Below are positions 53,401 to 63,839 of a stretch of 64,000 bases of DNA, piece by piece. Location of the stretch: the NCBI GenBank assembly GCA_963575745.1, contig CAUYUJ010016703.1:62001-126000 (forward strand), in the 5' to 3' direction. Each line of letters begins with the position of its first letter. Positions within the stretch are counted from its first letter, which is position 1. Under the pieces are notes generated by a model, which was not told the origin of the DNA, ran no database searches, and saw only the letters and a list, made by a program, of their open reading frames with translations. Made by a program: the position numbers and the translations under genes. This stretch comes from Prorocentrum cordatum (taxonomy: Eukaryota > Sar > Dinophyceae > Prorocentrales > Prorocentraceae).

Positions 53401-54229
53401 CCAGTTCGGTTCAAACCGTTCCTGTTATCTCTGTGTTTGGCATCACCTCAATTCGATGCCGATTTTAAGGATTCCCTCCGTTTCTGAGGGCACATCCCCA
53501 AGATTGTGCTCGCCTTTTGCTTGCCCATCGTAGGGATAGGGATAAGGTCGAGGCTGGTCAACTCTGGGTTCAGGAGGGGCTCTGATGTCTGGGCCGTCCC
53601 CTAGAATTGGGCCGGGGAACCTAGCTGTCACAGTGGCCAGAAACGCCCCTCTTTTCTTATTTCGTGGCCCAAGTGGCAGCGCGTCGACTGTACCCTCGCC
53701 GTTCGACGATTCAGGCAACTCGATGGGCGGCGGGGGTTCGGGTTCGGCGAGAATGCGCGGCGAGACCCGAACCCTACCCCTGACTCCTATGATCAAGGAG
53801 AAACGAGGCTTGGTTGGAACAGGGTTTGGCTGTCGCCGCTTGAGTGTTCGTGTTGCCACGTATCCGTAACGAGGCTCGCTCCGAGCCTTCGGGTTGACAC
53901 TGCGCGTTGCTTCGGGCCCTCCCTCGCTCAAGACGATCCTCCAGGGGTCGGCGCGCACTCGAGTGAGGTGGCACCTGCAGGTCTTTGCGATCTGTCTCGG
54001 CGCCGAGACTCCCTCGCCGCACTCCGGGCGCAAGCCACGGCGCCGTACCCCGCGCGCTTCTCACGGCACTCGGGGCGCAAGCTCCGCGGGAGGAGACGCG
54101 GAGCGGGAGGGGAGGGGAGGGGGAGGGGGAAGGGGAGAGCGCTGAGGAGGCGAGGGGGAGGAGAGGGCGAGGAGATGTGCGGGAGAGGGGTGGGAGGTGG
54201 GGGAGGGGGAAGGTGTGGGGGAGATGAGT

Positions 54230-54477
54230 CCTCCTCATGTTCTCCCACTCCTCCTCTCTCCCCCCTCCTTCTCTTCCTCCGCCCTTTTCCCCCTCTCCCT
54301 TCTTCTCCTCTCCTCGCCCTCCTCTTCGGCTTCCTCCTCGTCCTGCTCTCCTCCTCCGCCTCCTCCTCCTTTTCCTGCCACCTCCTCCTCCTCCTCGGCC
54401 TCTCCGTCGTGGTCCCACCCCTTCTCCCCTTCCTCCTCTTCCGCCTCCTCTACCTCCTCTTCCCTTTCCGTCCCCAG
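54230..54477 (+). repeat. (TCC)n pyrimidine tract upstream of kinase acceptor
   Basis: About 240 bp of C/T-rich triplets on the plus strand ending in tccccag|GG. It serves as an oversized polypyrimidine tract for the next exon. Confidence 0.85.
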
Positions 54478-54525
54478 GGTGGCTTTGCCAAGTGCTACGA
54501 GGTGCAGGACATGGAGACCAGAGAG
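54478..54525 (+). CDS. Polo-like kinase exon: end of glycine-rich loop
   Basis: 48 nt reading GGFAKCYEVQDMETRE, the second half of the loop and the beta-2 strand. Polo-like kinases have GGFAKCxE...D..T.E here. The left boundary is AG|GG. On the right the next bases are gtcggg, a GT donor in phase 0, after which the frame reads off into non-kinase residues. Joined to 52740-52785 the loop reads GRFLGK then GGFAKC, giving the G-x-G-x-F-A pattern. The continuation is the exon at 58356. Confidence 0.82.
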
Positions 54526-55004
54526 GTCGGGGCCATCCCCGCGGAGTGCTTTGCGAGGGGGCAGCATCGCGGCAGTGGCAAATTAGGAGGGGATACGTTC
54601 AGGCGGGTTGCAGCGACCCCGAATCGCCCATTCATCGCCGATAGAGGGGCTTTACTTCTTCGTGCGTGTCTGGTCGTGCTTGCACAGCTCGTGTCTAGAG
54701 CCTGTCGTCACTCGGCCTCCTTCCCTTCCTGGCGCTTTCTCTCTTCCTCGCTTGCTCCTGTTCGTTTCGCACGCGTCGCGCTCATTCATCCCTCATAGTC
54801 ATGTGCTTGCCCATCGCTCGTGTGGCGTTCCCGTTTTTTTTTTGTTTGTCGACCCTTCGGTTCGCACAGCGGTCGAGGCCGAGTCGGGTGGAAAACAACG
54901 TCATCGCCGATGGGGGCCTGACAGTCCACCCCGTCCACGAACGTCCAGTTCAGCCATTGGGAACCCACCGCCGATACATCGGTCCTGTGTCTTCGGTAGC
55001 AAAT

Positions 55005-55193
55005 CATGGGAGCCTTGTGTACCCTCGTAAGCCTGTCTTTCGCGTCGATTAGCGCATGGGAGTCGATGAGATAGGACTGGTTTAGCGTCGATGTAGCGTC
55101 GGTTAGCGTCGATGTAACGTCGAGTGGCGTCGATTTAGCGTAGATTAGCGTCGATTCGCAAGAGCCGACAATCTGTTATGGGAGGCTCCCATG
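55005..55193. mobile_element. MITE-like element, family 4, copy 2
   Basis: 189 bp with perfect 11-bp ends CATGGGAGCCT and AGGCTCCCATG. Inside, TAGCGTC-type cores at 55083, 55094, 55104, 55115, 55125, 55136 and 55146 are spaced 11, 10, 11, 10, 11, 10 bp. Confidence 0.8.
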
Positions 55194-56312
55194 CGCTGCC
55201 ACCGAATCCGTCGCCGATTCCAGTTCGAGGTTTCCCTCCTGAGCCGCCCCCTATCGTTGCCACTCAATCGTGGCGGTGACACAGGGGAGAGTGAGCGGGA
55301 AGGAACCTGGGAGCACTGAGATCCTGGTCAGATTGAGAGGGTATGTGGCGGTCAAGTGTGATTTTTGGGACGCGGCCGAAGGACTCCTGCCTGTGTTCTC
55401 CTGTAAGGCCTGTGGGGTGTCAGTGGGCCAGAGAGTGGTCCCCAGCAAAGGCTCGGCGGGGGCGTGTTTTGGGTCGCTCCACCATGATGCAGATCAGCAT
55501 CCTTAGGCTCTCTCTCTCTCTCTCCTTTTCCTTGCTTTACGGCTTCGCGCCTATTTCGCCTCTTCCGTGCAATGCTCGAACCGTTTCCCCGCCTCCCGCC
55601 TCTTCCTCTTCCTTGCCGCTCTCTCGTCCAGGACTGGCTCTGTAGTGAACTCATTGTTTCCGTGCTGTGACGTAGTATAGACGTGCGATTTGTGCTTCTG
55701 CGCGCTAGACACAGACTTGGTGTCGCGCGTACGACAGGCTCGATGAGGGTTCGAAGGGAACATGGGGGAGGGGGATACGGAGACGGAGGACATGGAGTTG
55801 CAGCACGGGAAGCGCTGAGGTAGCGGATAGTCGGCAGTTCTGGATTGTTTTTTTGGCCGTGTTTTTTTTTGGGGGGGGGGTTCTCTCTCTCTCTATCCTC
55901 TCTATCTCTCTAGATATAGCTTTCTCTATTTCTTCACATCCTGGTCTGTTTGGCAGAGCAATCGCGGCGGCTTCTTTCGACGGTAGCGGTTGCCGTTCTC
56001 CCGCTGATTGCCGTTCCTCGCGCCCAGCCTCGTCCTCGTCGTCCTCTCCCTGTTCTCGCCTTCTCGTCGTCCCTTCAGGCCCTCAGGGACCTCCAGGACG
56101 GCCCCAGTGGGCGTCACGAGGCCGCCAAGATGGACCAACGTGGTCACAGAGGCTCCTAGGCCGCTTCAAGCTGGCCAGAAGGGGCCATAAAGACAGCGCG
56201 GGCGGGTCCAACAGGGACCGCGAAAACTTCTCGAGAGGCAAACTCTGTTGATTCCCCAAGTAGTGCTTGCGCTTTGCGGTTCTTACCTCTGGAATACGGA
56301 ACTGGACCTGAA

Positions 56313-56525
56313 GGTCGGTCTGGCGGTTATGTAGCCGCCGTCGCTGCCCAGTCGCCGCCTCTTCGCCTCCCGTCGTCTTGGCCCCATGGTCGGTCTGGCG
56401 GCTATATAGCCGCCGTCGCCGCCCCGTCGCCGCCTCGTCGCCGCCCGTCGTCTGGGCCTGAAAGTGGCGGCTATGTAACCGCCGTCGACGCACCGTTGCC
56501 GCCTCGTCGCCGCCGGTCGCTGCAG
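56313..56525. repeat. About 72-bp tandem repeat with palindromes, three units
   Basis: Units start at about 56313, 56388 and 56461. Each has ggcggctatrtarccgcc (perfect 18-bp palindrome in unit 2: ggcggctatatagccgcc), followed by gtcgccgcctcgtcgccgcc-type sequence. Confidence 0.85.
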
Positions 56526-56531
56526 CAATGA

Positions 56532-56722
56532 CTGCACCACATAATAGTGCACCACGTAGACTGCACCACATTGATCGCACAACATCTATTGCACAGCACA
56601 GATGGCACTACTTATACTGCACAAAGTCGATTGCACTATACACATATGTATATATACATATGTATGAAACTATTGCTTATATTGCACAACATATGCTGTA
56701 CCATATATATATATATATATCG
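56532..56722. repeat. 14-bp tandem repeat and TA-rich palindromic DNA
   Basis: tgcaccacataatag, tgcaccacgtagac, tgcaccacattgat and five more degenerate units, 14 bp each after the first (15 bp), to about 56645. Then catatgtatatatacatatg (palindrome) and a (TA)n run at 56706-56719. This is the lowest-GC stretch nearby. Confidence 0.8.
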
Positions 56723-56849
56723 CCCTAATAAATGAAGAGCCAGTGTGCGAAACACTCCTTATTGACGATCTCGCATTTTCGCTTCCGATGGGCTTCTGAG
56801 GCTTCTGGATGTTCGTCAAATTGCCCAAGCGTCCCCCAAGAGGAACTCC

Positions 56850-57260
56850 ACAAGGTCACAAGACGGAGGGCATCTTGGGGCCTCCAGAGGCCTCTTGGGG
56901 CGAAGGTACCTCCAAACACCTTTCCTGAGCAGCCCGAAGGTAACTCTGAATACCTTGCCTGGGCCCCAGAAACCTCCCTGAGTCCCCCCCAGGCGGCTTC
57001 CGAAAGCGTCAGACAGGCCAAGAGCGTCAGAGGAGCCCGAGGGAGGCTGAAGACGGTCGGCCTCGGACTTCAGGACCCTTCAAGATAGCCCCGAGACGGT
57101 CCAACATGGTTTCAAGAAGGCCCTCGAGGCTGCCAGGACGGCCCAACATGGCCCGTAGACGGCCAGGGCAGCTCAAGATGGCCCCCAGACGGCCCCAAGA
57201 GGCCCCCAAGAGGCCCCCAAGAGGCTCCCGAGAGGCCTTCCAGAGGCCCCCAGGATATCC
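56850..57260 (-). repeat. 11-bp phased TCTTGGG array, inverted
   Basis: Mostly the reverse complement of the array seen at 2085. agagg cores at 57198, 57209, 57220, 57231 and 57242 are exactly 11 bp apart. Confidence 0.85.
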
Positions 57261-57992
57261 GAATCCTTGGAGGCTGTGCTACGGGGTTCTGAAGACCTCG
57301 CCTCTTCTCTTCCTGTTCCTCCGGGGCCTCAGGGTGGTCCACGGGAACCCAAGCAAGAAGGACGCAGGAGACAGGAGAAAAAAGCGAGAAGGGAGGACAG
57401 CGGTCGGAAGGAATGAGCCATAGGAGGAAGGAAGTCGAGGGGAGAGGAGACGGAGCAGGAATTGGGGAGGGCGAGTCATGGGCCGGGAGAAGCGTGAATC
57501 ATACTTCACATGGTTTGAAACATTCGCAAGGCAGACGTGACGATACGCACCCACTGTGTCGAGACGGTGTCTTGTGTTGCGCGTGGTTCGAGTGTAGATG
57601 TTCATATATTTTATGTGTACATCGATCGAAAAGTACTGTCATGATAAAACAGAACTATGTGCATTCTAAGCCTAAACCTCACAATCCCGATCAATTGGGT
57701 TCACGGTTGGCTTCGCTCACGAGACCAAAGGGCATACGCATTTCGCGGACCTGGTAGGTGGAATTCCAGCTTTGCTTTGCAAATCTTTCATTGGAGGCAC
57801 GGCGTGCTTACACTGCTGCGACATGCTTCGCGGTATTCCTTCAGACTTCGACGAGCTACCGCAGCCATTCGCTTTCCATTCCATTCCTCCTCCTTTCTCC
57901 TTCTTCCTCATTGCCTTTTCTCGGAGGGGGTGTGGGGGAAAGGAGTGAGGGCTTGCGACAGGAAGGAAGGAAGGAGGGAATGTCAAAAGGAA

Positions 57993-57993
57993 G

Positions 57994-58031
<38 letters not shown>
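57993..58031. repeat. (TG)n dinucleotide run
   Basis: About 19 uninterrupted TG units. Confidence 0.95.
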
Positions 58032-58033
<2 letters not shown>

Positions 58034-58194
58034 TGGGGTTTCGGAGGGTGGGGGAGGGCATGTTAGGTGTAGGGAGGGGGTGGGAGGGCAGGGGATTGGG
58101 ATGGGAAGGGTAGCAGGGGATGGGTAGGGGAGATGGAGGGCGGGGATGGGGGTAGGGAAGGGGAGGCATCGTGCAGGGGGCGGCAGGGACGAAG

Positions 58195-58335
58195 TTGGAG
58201 GATCGAGAATCGAGGTTCGAGGGTTCGAGTCTTCGAGGTCCCTGGATCGAGGGTTCGACGTTCGAGGTTCGAGGCTCGAGCTTCGAAGTTGGAGGATCGA
58301 GGATGGCGTGTTCGAGGTTCGAGGCTCGAGGTTGA
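58195..58335. repeat. TTCGAGG tandem repeat
   Basis: Degenerate gttcgagg/gatcgagg units roughly 7-10 bp long, just upstream of the kinase exon acceptor. Confidence 0.8.
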
Positions 58336-58355
58336 GGACGAGGGGGCGCCGCGAG

Positions 58356-58420
58356 ATCTTCGCCGCCAAGATCGTGGCCAAAGCCTCCGTAGCGAAGCCG
58401 CGGGCGCACGCGAAGCTCAG
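58356..58420 (+). CDS. Polo-like kinase exon: VAIK-type lysine strand
   Basis: 65 nt reading IFAAKIVAKASVAKPRAHAK, then LR. It matches the beta-3 strand and following basic segment of polo-like kinases (VFAGKIVPKSLLLKP); AAK carries the ATP-anchoring Lys. The left acceptor is gcgag|ATC in phase 0, so the residue after ETRE is I and the spacing equals human PLK1. The exon ends in CTCAG with gcgccc next, a GC donor in phase 2. The next exon (alpha-C helix) was not found in the window, so either the intron exceeds 5.5 kb or the gene is truncated. Confidence 0.8.
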
Positions 58421-59309
58421 GCGCCCCCGTGCCGCCTCCGCCCCCCGCCTCCGCCTCCCTCTCGTGGAGCCTCGGGTCTCGCCTCGGGTGTCCTGATGTT
58501 CCAGCCTACTTTGGCCTGGACCACCAGAAAGAATGTCGAGCACCAGAGAAAAACCGAAACTCGAGGGCTTTCACGCGTCTGGCCCTGGGAGACACTGTTT
58601 CGACACTGTTTCGACACTTTTGCGACACTTTTCCAGGTGCTCGACACTATTTCTGTGGTGTGGTCCTTATGTACGATGGGAACAACATAATTCAGGCGCC
58701 CTTTCACACCCATGGCTCCGTCCCAGCGAGGGTCCGTCTCCACATGCGTTGCGTGCCTCCTGGGCCCAGCAGTCAGGCTCGCCGTGCCTCCCCTGCTGTA
58801 ACCGTTCAACGGCTCGAAGCGAAAACAAAGGGCTTCAAGTGCCCAGACTCCCTCGCGTCGTGACCGTTCTTTTCGACTTCTGGGGCCCTTACCAGGCCTC
58901 GGATCTGTTATGCAACGGCTCAGGATGAAATGCGGGTCCCCGAGAAGGGGTCCAGACCTCTGGGGTTCTGAGGGTGTCATCAGTGGGTGCCAAGGTGGGT
59001 TATATCTGGCCAAACCTAGCCTATCAGCAGCTCCGCTAGTTGGGCGGAGCCCACTTAGCCCTCATCGTTAACCCCTCGAAGCCACCGGGGGCATTTGCAG
59101 CCTTCTGTCAAGCCAGGCCAGAGCTGACCCACCTCGGCATCCCCTTGCCCGGAGCAACCCCCTCGCCGATTCCAGCAGGGCGTCGAGCTGGAGGAGCGGG
59201 ATCTCAACGGCGGGAGAGGCCATCTAGTGGCTTTCGGCCAATCCCGCCACTGTGCCTGGGCTGTGGGTATCAAATCTATTGGATTGCAACGGGTGCTCCT
59301 TGGATGCAG
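58421..59309. other. Kinase intron or intergenic, no gene
   Basis: Begins with a C-rich tract. 58570-58640 has ctgtttcgacac repeats. Open frames to 58928 on the plus strand lack motifs. 58990-59309 shows nothing further. Confidence 0.4.
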
Positions 59310-59600
59310 TTTTGAGGCCTCTTCTGGGGCCTATTTTGGGCCTCTTGGGGGCCTCTTGTGGCATTCTTGGCGCTTCTTGGGGGCCTCCTGGGGGCCCCTT
59401 GGGGCGGAAGGCTCGGGCTTTCGGTTCGTGTTCCCTCTCTTGGGCTCCTCTTGGGGCCGTCTTTGGGCCCTCTTGGGCCGTCTTGGGCGCCTCTTGAGCC
59501 GTCGTGGGGGGCTTCTCAGGCCGTCTTGGGGCCCTCGTGGAGGCCTCTTGGGCCATCTTGGAGCATCGGAAAGCCGAAAATGCGAGCGCGCCAACACCTT
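59310..59600 (+). repeat. TCTTGGG phased array
   Basis: TGG cores from 59325 to 59400 are spaced 12, 9, 11, 11, 10, 11, 11 bp. After a gggctttcggttcg interruption the array continues and ends in ggagcatcggaaagccgaaa, shared with 61560. Confidence 0.85.
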
Positions 59601-59755
59601 TCAAACACCTAGGGAAAATCATGGATTTTTGCTCGATGCGATAGTAGCTTCTTGCCCGCTTGTTTTTGGTCCCAGTTCAGTCCCCCCGCGGCCCCCCAAA
59701 CACCGCGCACCAGAGGCCACTCTTACCCAGGGTCACTCACTCTTGCGTGTAGCCA

Positions 59756-59886
59756 ACTTCTCAGAAGGCTCGGGAGTCCCCCAGCCTTCCGAGAAGCTTT
59801 CGGAGCCTTCCACGAAGACGCAGGAAACTCCTCCCAGGAGGCGCGGGGGGCTTCTGAGAAATCCCGCCGCCTTCTGAGAAGGCCTT
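59756..59886. repeat. CTTCTnAGAAG palindrome cluster
   Basis: cttctcagaag, ccttccgagaagc and cttctgagaag (about 59868), plus an incomplete cttctgagaaa, within 130 bp. Related in motif to the family 3 elements at 27221 and 28250. Confidence 0.65.
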
Positions 59887-60100
59887 CTCCTTCTCGTTTC
59901 CCCCCCTCGCTCGCCGCCGATGTGAGGGGGCGAGGAGGAGTGAGCAGGGCATGCTCGATCGGACGGCAGTGTGTCAGGCGATCGCAAACATGGATTAAGG
60001 GGGCGTGGAATATCGACGGGTCCCGTTTCCATGGGAAATCGCGGTTTGCCGCCGCCGAGCGAGGCGGCACCGGCCGCATTTTGGGGAGGGCACCTCCCCC

Positions 60101-60140
60101 GATCCATGGATTTGGCGACCGCGCGCCAAGTCCATGGATC
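60101..60140. repeat. 17-bp stem hairpin
   Basis: gatccatggatttggcg, six-base loop accgcg, then cgccaagtccatggatc; 16 of 17 pair. The surrounding 59887-60394 has no gene. Confidence 0.85.
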
Positions 60141-60394
60141 GCTAATCCATGTTTGCGCGCCTCCGAGTGTGGCTGAGGCGGCTTGCGGGCTTGCGGGCGA
60201 AGTGCCCAGATCCAGGCCGGTGAGAAGACGAAAGGCGTGACGCCACACCTGGGACAGGAAGGCGGCTGCAGCCGCGATTGGATGCTGCACTCTTCGATAT
60301 ACAACGTTGAACAACAGGCAGATCCGGGAGGAGGGAAGAGGGAGGAGGACGGATGAGGGAGGAGGACGGATGAGGGATGATGCGGGATGATGAG

Positions 60395-60815
60395 GGGTGA
60401 TGACGATGATGATGTTGCTGCTGATGATGATGACGATGATGATGCTGATGGTGATGATGCTGTTGCTGCTGATGATGATGATGCTGATGCTGATCATGAT
60501 GATGATGACGATGCTGAGGATACTGAGGCTGATGATGCTGCTGCTGATGATGATGATTACTAGATGATGATGACTAGGTGATGATGATGCTGATGATGAT
60601 TCTGATGATGCTGATGATGCTTAGATGATGGTGAAGGTAAGATTCTGTTGTTGATGATGATGATGATACTGATGATGATAATGCTGCTGATGCTGATGAT
60701 GCTGATGATGCTGATGATGATGCTTACGATGTTGCTGCTGCTGATGATGCTGCTGCTGATGATGACGATGAGAAGGATGACGACGATGACGATGATGTTG
60801 ATGCTGATGCTGCTC

Positions 60816-60879
<64 letters not shown>

Positions 60880-61005
60880 GGGCCATAACGCTGATGATGA
60901 GGATGATGCTGCTGCTGATTATGCTGATGATGCTGATAACGATGATGATGCTGATGATGATGCTGATGCTGTTGATGATGATGATGCTGATGTTGATGCT
61001 GCTAA
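60395..61005. repeat. (GAT)n/(GCT) array
   Basis: GAT and GCT triplets over 600 bp, with an uninterrupted GAT run at about 60818-60876. Met/Leu, Asp/Ala and Ile/Ser frames are artefacts. Confidence 0.95.
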
Positions 61006-61194
61006 TTGAATCGCTTCGCTCATTCCGCCGGCCCGTGATATGGCATCGCTGGTTTTTGTCTGTGTGTTCGTTGCCCATGTTGCGCTCTTGGGGGCGGGTG
61101 TCGTTCGGACGCGTTGCGTGGGGAGTTTTGATGGTGAAGCAGTTCCCTGGGGGTCGTCTCTCGATGGGGCGAAATAGAGTCGTCGTCAAGATGC

Positions 61195-61855
61195 TTCTTT
61201 GGGGGGCCTCTTGGGGTCTGTTGAGAGGCCGTTCGGGGGCGCCTGGGAGACATGTTTGAAGCCTTCTGGGGCTTCTTTTGGGCCTCCTGGGAGTCTCCTG
61301 GGGCCTCTTGGCGACATCTTGGGGCCTCTTGGAGGCCTCTTGGGGCCTCTTTGGGACCTCCTGGGCGCCTTCTGGGACGGAGGGCTCCATTTTTGAGTTC
61401 TCGGTATCCCTCCTGAGTCCCTCTTGGGCCCGTCTTGGGGCCTCTTGGTCCGTCTTGGGCGGCACTTGGGCCGTCTTGAGGGCTCTCTTGGGTCGTTTCG
61501 GCGCCGTCTTGGGAGCTTCGTGGGCCGTCTTGGAGCGGTCTTGGGGGCCTCTTGGGCCGTCTTGGAGCGTCCGGAAGCCGAAAAAGCCAGAACACAAAAA
61601 ACATAGAAAAAACCAATGAAAATCAACGATTTTGGCCTCTTGGGGCTCTCTTCGGAGGCCTCTTGGAAGGCTCTTGGGGCGTCTTGGAGGCCTCTTGGGC
61701 TGTCTTGGGGGCCTTTTGGGCCGTCTTGGGGTCATCTTCGGCGTCTTCGAGCGCTCTTTGGGCGTCTCGGGGGCCTCTTGGGCAGTCTTGGGGGCCTCTT
61801 GGGGCACTCTGAGCGCGCTCTGGGGAGCCTGAGAGGCCGCACCCAGAAGGAAAAC
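61195..61855 (+). repeat. TCTTGGG phased array (long)
   Basis: Two blocks separated by ggaagccgaaaaagccagaa at 61570 and an A-rich spacer. Cores are mostly 10-11 bp apart. The first block and its end match 59310-59600, so the two are copies of one longer repeat. Confidence 0.85.
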
Positions 61856-61867
61856 CATCTCTGAGTA

Positions 61868-61935
61868 GACTTGGTCGGGCGGCGGTCGGGCGGCGGTCGG
61901 GCGGCGGTCGGGCGGCGACCGGGCGGCGACCGGGC
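61868..61935. repeat. GTCGGGCGGCG 11-bp tandem repeat
   Basis: Four near-perfect 11-bp units followed by ccgggcggcga variants. 61936-62063 holds aatactgttaatactgttaa but no gene. Confidence 0.85.
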
Positions 61936-62063
61936 GTTGGTCGGGGTACTTTTCGCCGGGGGACCCCCAGGGGCCGCCCCGCGCGCGCGAACTAGAAATA
62001 CTGTTAATACTGTTAACCAGTTACCGGAGATCTTAGCACGCCCTGGCCCGTTGGGCCGGCGAA

Positions 62064-62228
62064 TTATGATGCTGCTGCTGCTGATGATGATGATGGTGGC
62101 GATGCTGATGATGATGATGGTGATGCTGCAGATGATGATGATGATGACGATGCTGCTGCTGATGCTCACTATGATGATGCTGATGCTGCTGATGATGATC
62201 ATGACCATGATGATGCCGATGCTGATGC

Positions 62229-62269
<41 letters not shown>

Positions 62270-62678
62270 ATGATGATCACGATGCTGATGATGCTGATGA
62301 TGATGACGACGATGCTGCTGATGATGCCGATTATGATGACGAGGATGATGGTGATGATGATGATGATGATGCTGATGCTGATGATGCGGATGCTGATGAT
62401 GATGGTGGTGGTGTGGTGGTGGTGGTGGTGATGATGATGATGATGATGATGGTGATGGTGATGATGATGACAATGATGATGGCGATGACGATGATGATGC
62501 TGTTGGTGATGATGATGAGGATTATGTTGGTGTTGTTGGTGATGATGATGATGATACTTCTGCTGCTGACGATGATGGTGCTGATAATGATATTGATGAT
62601 GCCGCTGATGAGGATGATGATGATGATGCTGCTGATGATGATGATGGTTGTGGTTGTGGTGATGATGATGATGATGAA

Positions 62679-62721
<43 letters not shown>

Positions 62722-63345
62722 CTGATGATGATGCTGATGATGATGATGCTGATAATGATGATAATGATGCTGCTGCTGCTGATGCTGATGATGATGATGA
62801 TGCTGATGCTGATGCTGATGCTGCTGCTGATGATGATGACGATGCTGATGATGCTGATGATGACGACGATGCTGCTGATGATGCCGATGATGATGACGAG
62901 GATGCTGATGATGATGATGCTGATGCTGATGCTGATGATGATGCTGATGATGATGGCGGTGGTGTGGTGGTGGTTGTGATGATGATGATGATGATCATGG
63001 TGATGTTGATGATGACAATGATGATGACGATGACGATGATGATGATGATGATGCTGTTGATGATGATATTGGTGTTGTTGGTGATGATGATGATGATGAT
63101 GATACTTTTGCTGCTGACCATGATGTTGCTGATATTGATATTGATGATGCCGCTGATGAGGATGATGATGATGATGCTGCTGATGATGATGATGATGATG
63201 ATGATGATGGTTGTGGTGGTGGTGATGACGATGATGCTGTCGATGATGACGATGATGCTGATGCTGATGATGCTGATGATGCTGATAATGATGATGATGC
63301 TGATGATGATGGTGCTGCTGCTGATGATGATGATGATGATGATGC

Positions 63346-63378
<33 letters not shown>

Positions 63379-63475
63379 GGAGGAGGAGGAGGAGGAGGAG
63401 GAGCAGGAGCAGGAGGAGGAGGATGAGGAGGAGGGAGGATGAGGAGGAGGAGGCGGAGGAGGGGGAGGAAGGGCA
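62064..63475. repeat. 1.4-kb (GAT)n/(GCT) array ending in GGA
   Basis: Two internal halves resemble each other: gtggtggtgtggtgg near 62405 and gcggtggtgtggtggtgg near 62955 are followed by similar gatgatg...ttggtgttgttggtgatg stretches, so a segment of about 550 bp is duplicated. GGA/GAG from 63378. Confidence 0.92.
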
Positions 63476-63839
63476 GTGCATACGGTAGTCCTCCGTTGCC
63501 TGCTTCTCCGATCACGATCCCGTCCTTCTCGTGTCTCTGGAGTCCCTGAGAGCAGGGTCAACTCCCCCACCTCCTCAGTCTCCTCTTTCTCTCTTCCTCC
63601 TCCGCATCTTCCCATTCCTGTCGTCTTTTTCTTCCTACTCTATTGCGAAACGGCCGGTGCCGCCGACCCTGAGAACGACGAAGATGAAAACGAGGGGGGG
63701 GGGCAGGGGGAGGAGGATGAGTGGGAGGTGGAGGAAGGGTGGAGGAGGTAGATGAGGGAGGACGAGGGGGGAGAAGGATGTGGAGGAGAAGCAAGAGGAG
63801 GAGAAGGAGGCAGAGGAGAGCAGGAGGAGGGGGAGCAGA
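63476..63839. other. No gene seen
   Basis: Short non-repetitive sequence with a pyrimidine stretch (63560-63640) and purine-rich DNA to 63839. Confidence 0.4.

Larger units (their letters stand above)
52786..54477 (+). other. Kinase intron with GC donor, 1,692 bp
   Basis: Starts gccctg, ends ccgtccccag after 240 bp of TCC-rich pyrimidine. Contains a MITE-like repeat (52837-53041), a TCTTGGG patch, GGTTCAG repeats and 53443-54033, where both strands are open: minus strand 196 codons (ALPLGPRNKKRGAFLATVT), plus strand from ATG 53587 (GPGNLAVTVARNAPLFLFRG). If the latter is a gene it is nested; I do not recognise it. Confidence 0.7.
54526..58355 (+). other. Kinase intron with GT donor, about 3.8 kb
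   Basis: Starts gtcggg and ends gccgcgag|ATC. Contains the second family 4 element, a 72-bp palindromic tandem repeat, a 14-bp tandem repeat, TA-rich DNA, an inverted TCTTGGG array, a TG run and TTCGAGG repeats. A 78-codon ORF at 55270-55506 and pyrimidine patches show no known domain. 55507-56312 and 57261-57992 hold no gene I can support. Confidence 0.6.

Noticed and set aside
55330-55480. YVAVKC and RVVPSKGS as alternative kinase Lys-strand exons
   Set aside because: The spacing and flanking residues do not fit, whereas 58356-58420 matches the polo-like kinase sequence closely.
60560-61858. 432-codon minus-strand ORF
   Set aside because: Fusion of frames through a phased TCTTGGG array and a GAT array; Pro/Arg/Lys periodicity follows the 11-bp repeat.
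62331-63515. 394-codon ORF on the minus strand
   Set aside because: Same repeat artefact (His/Ile/Ser/Thr runs from GAT/GCT triplets).
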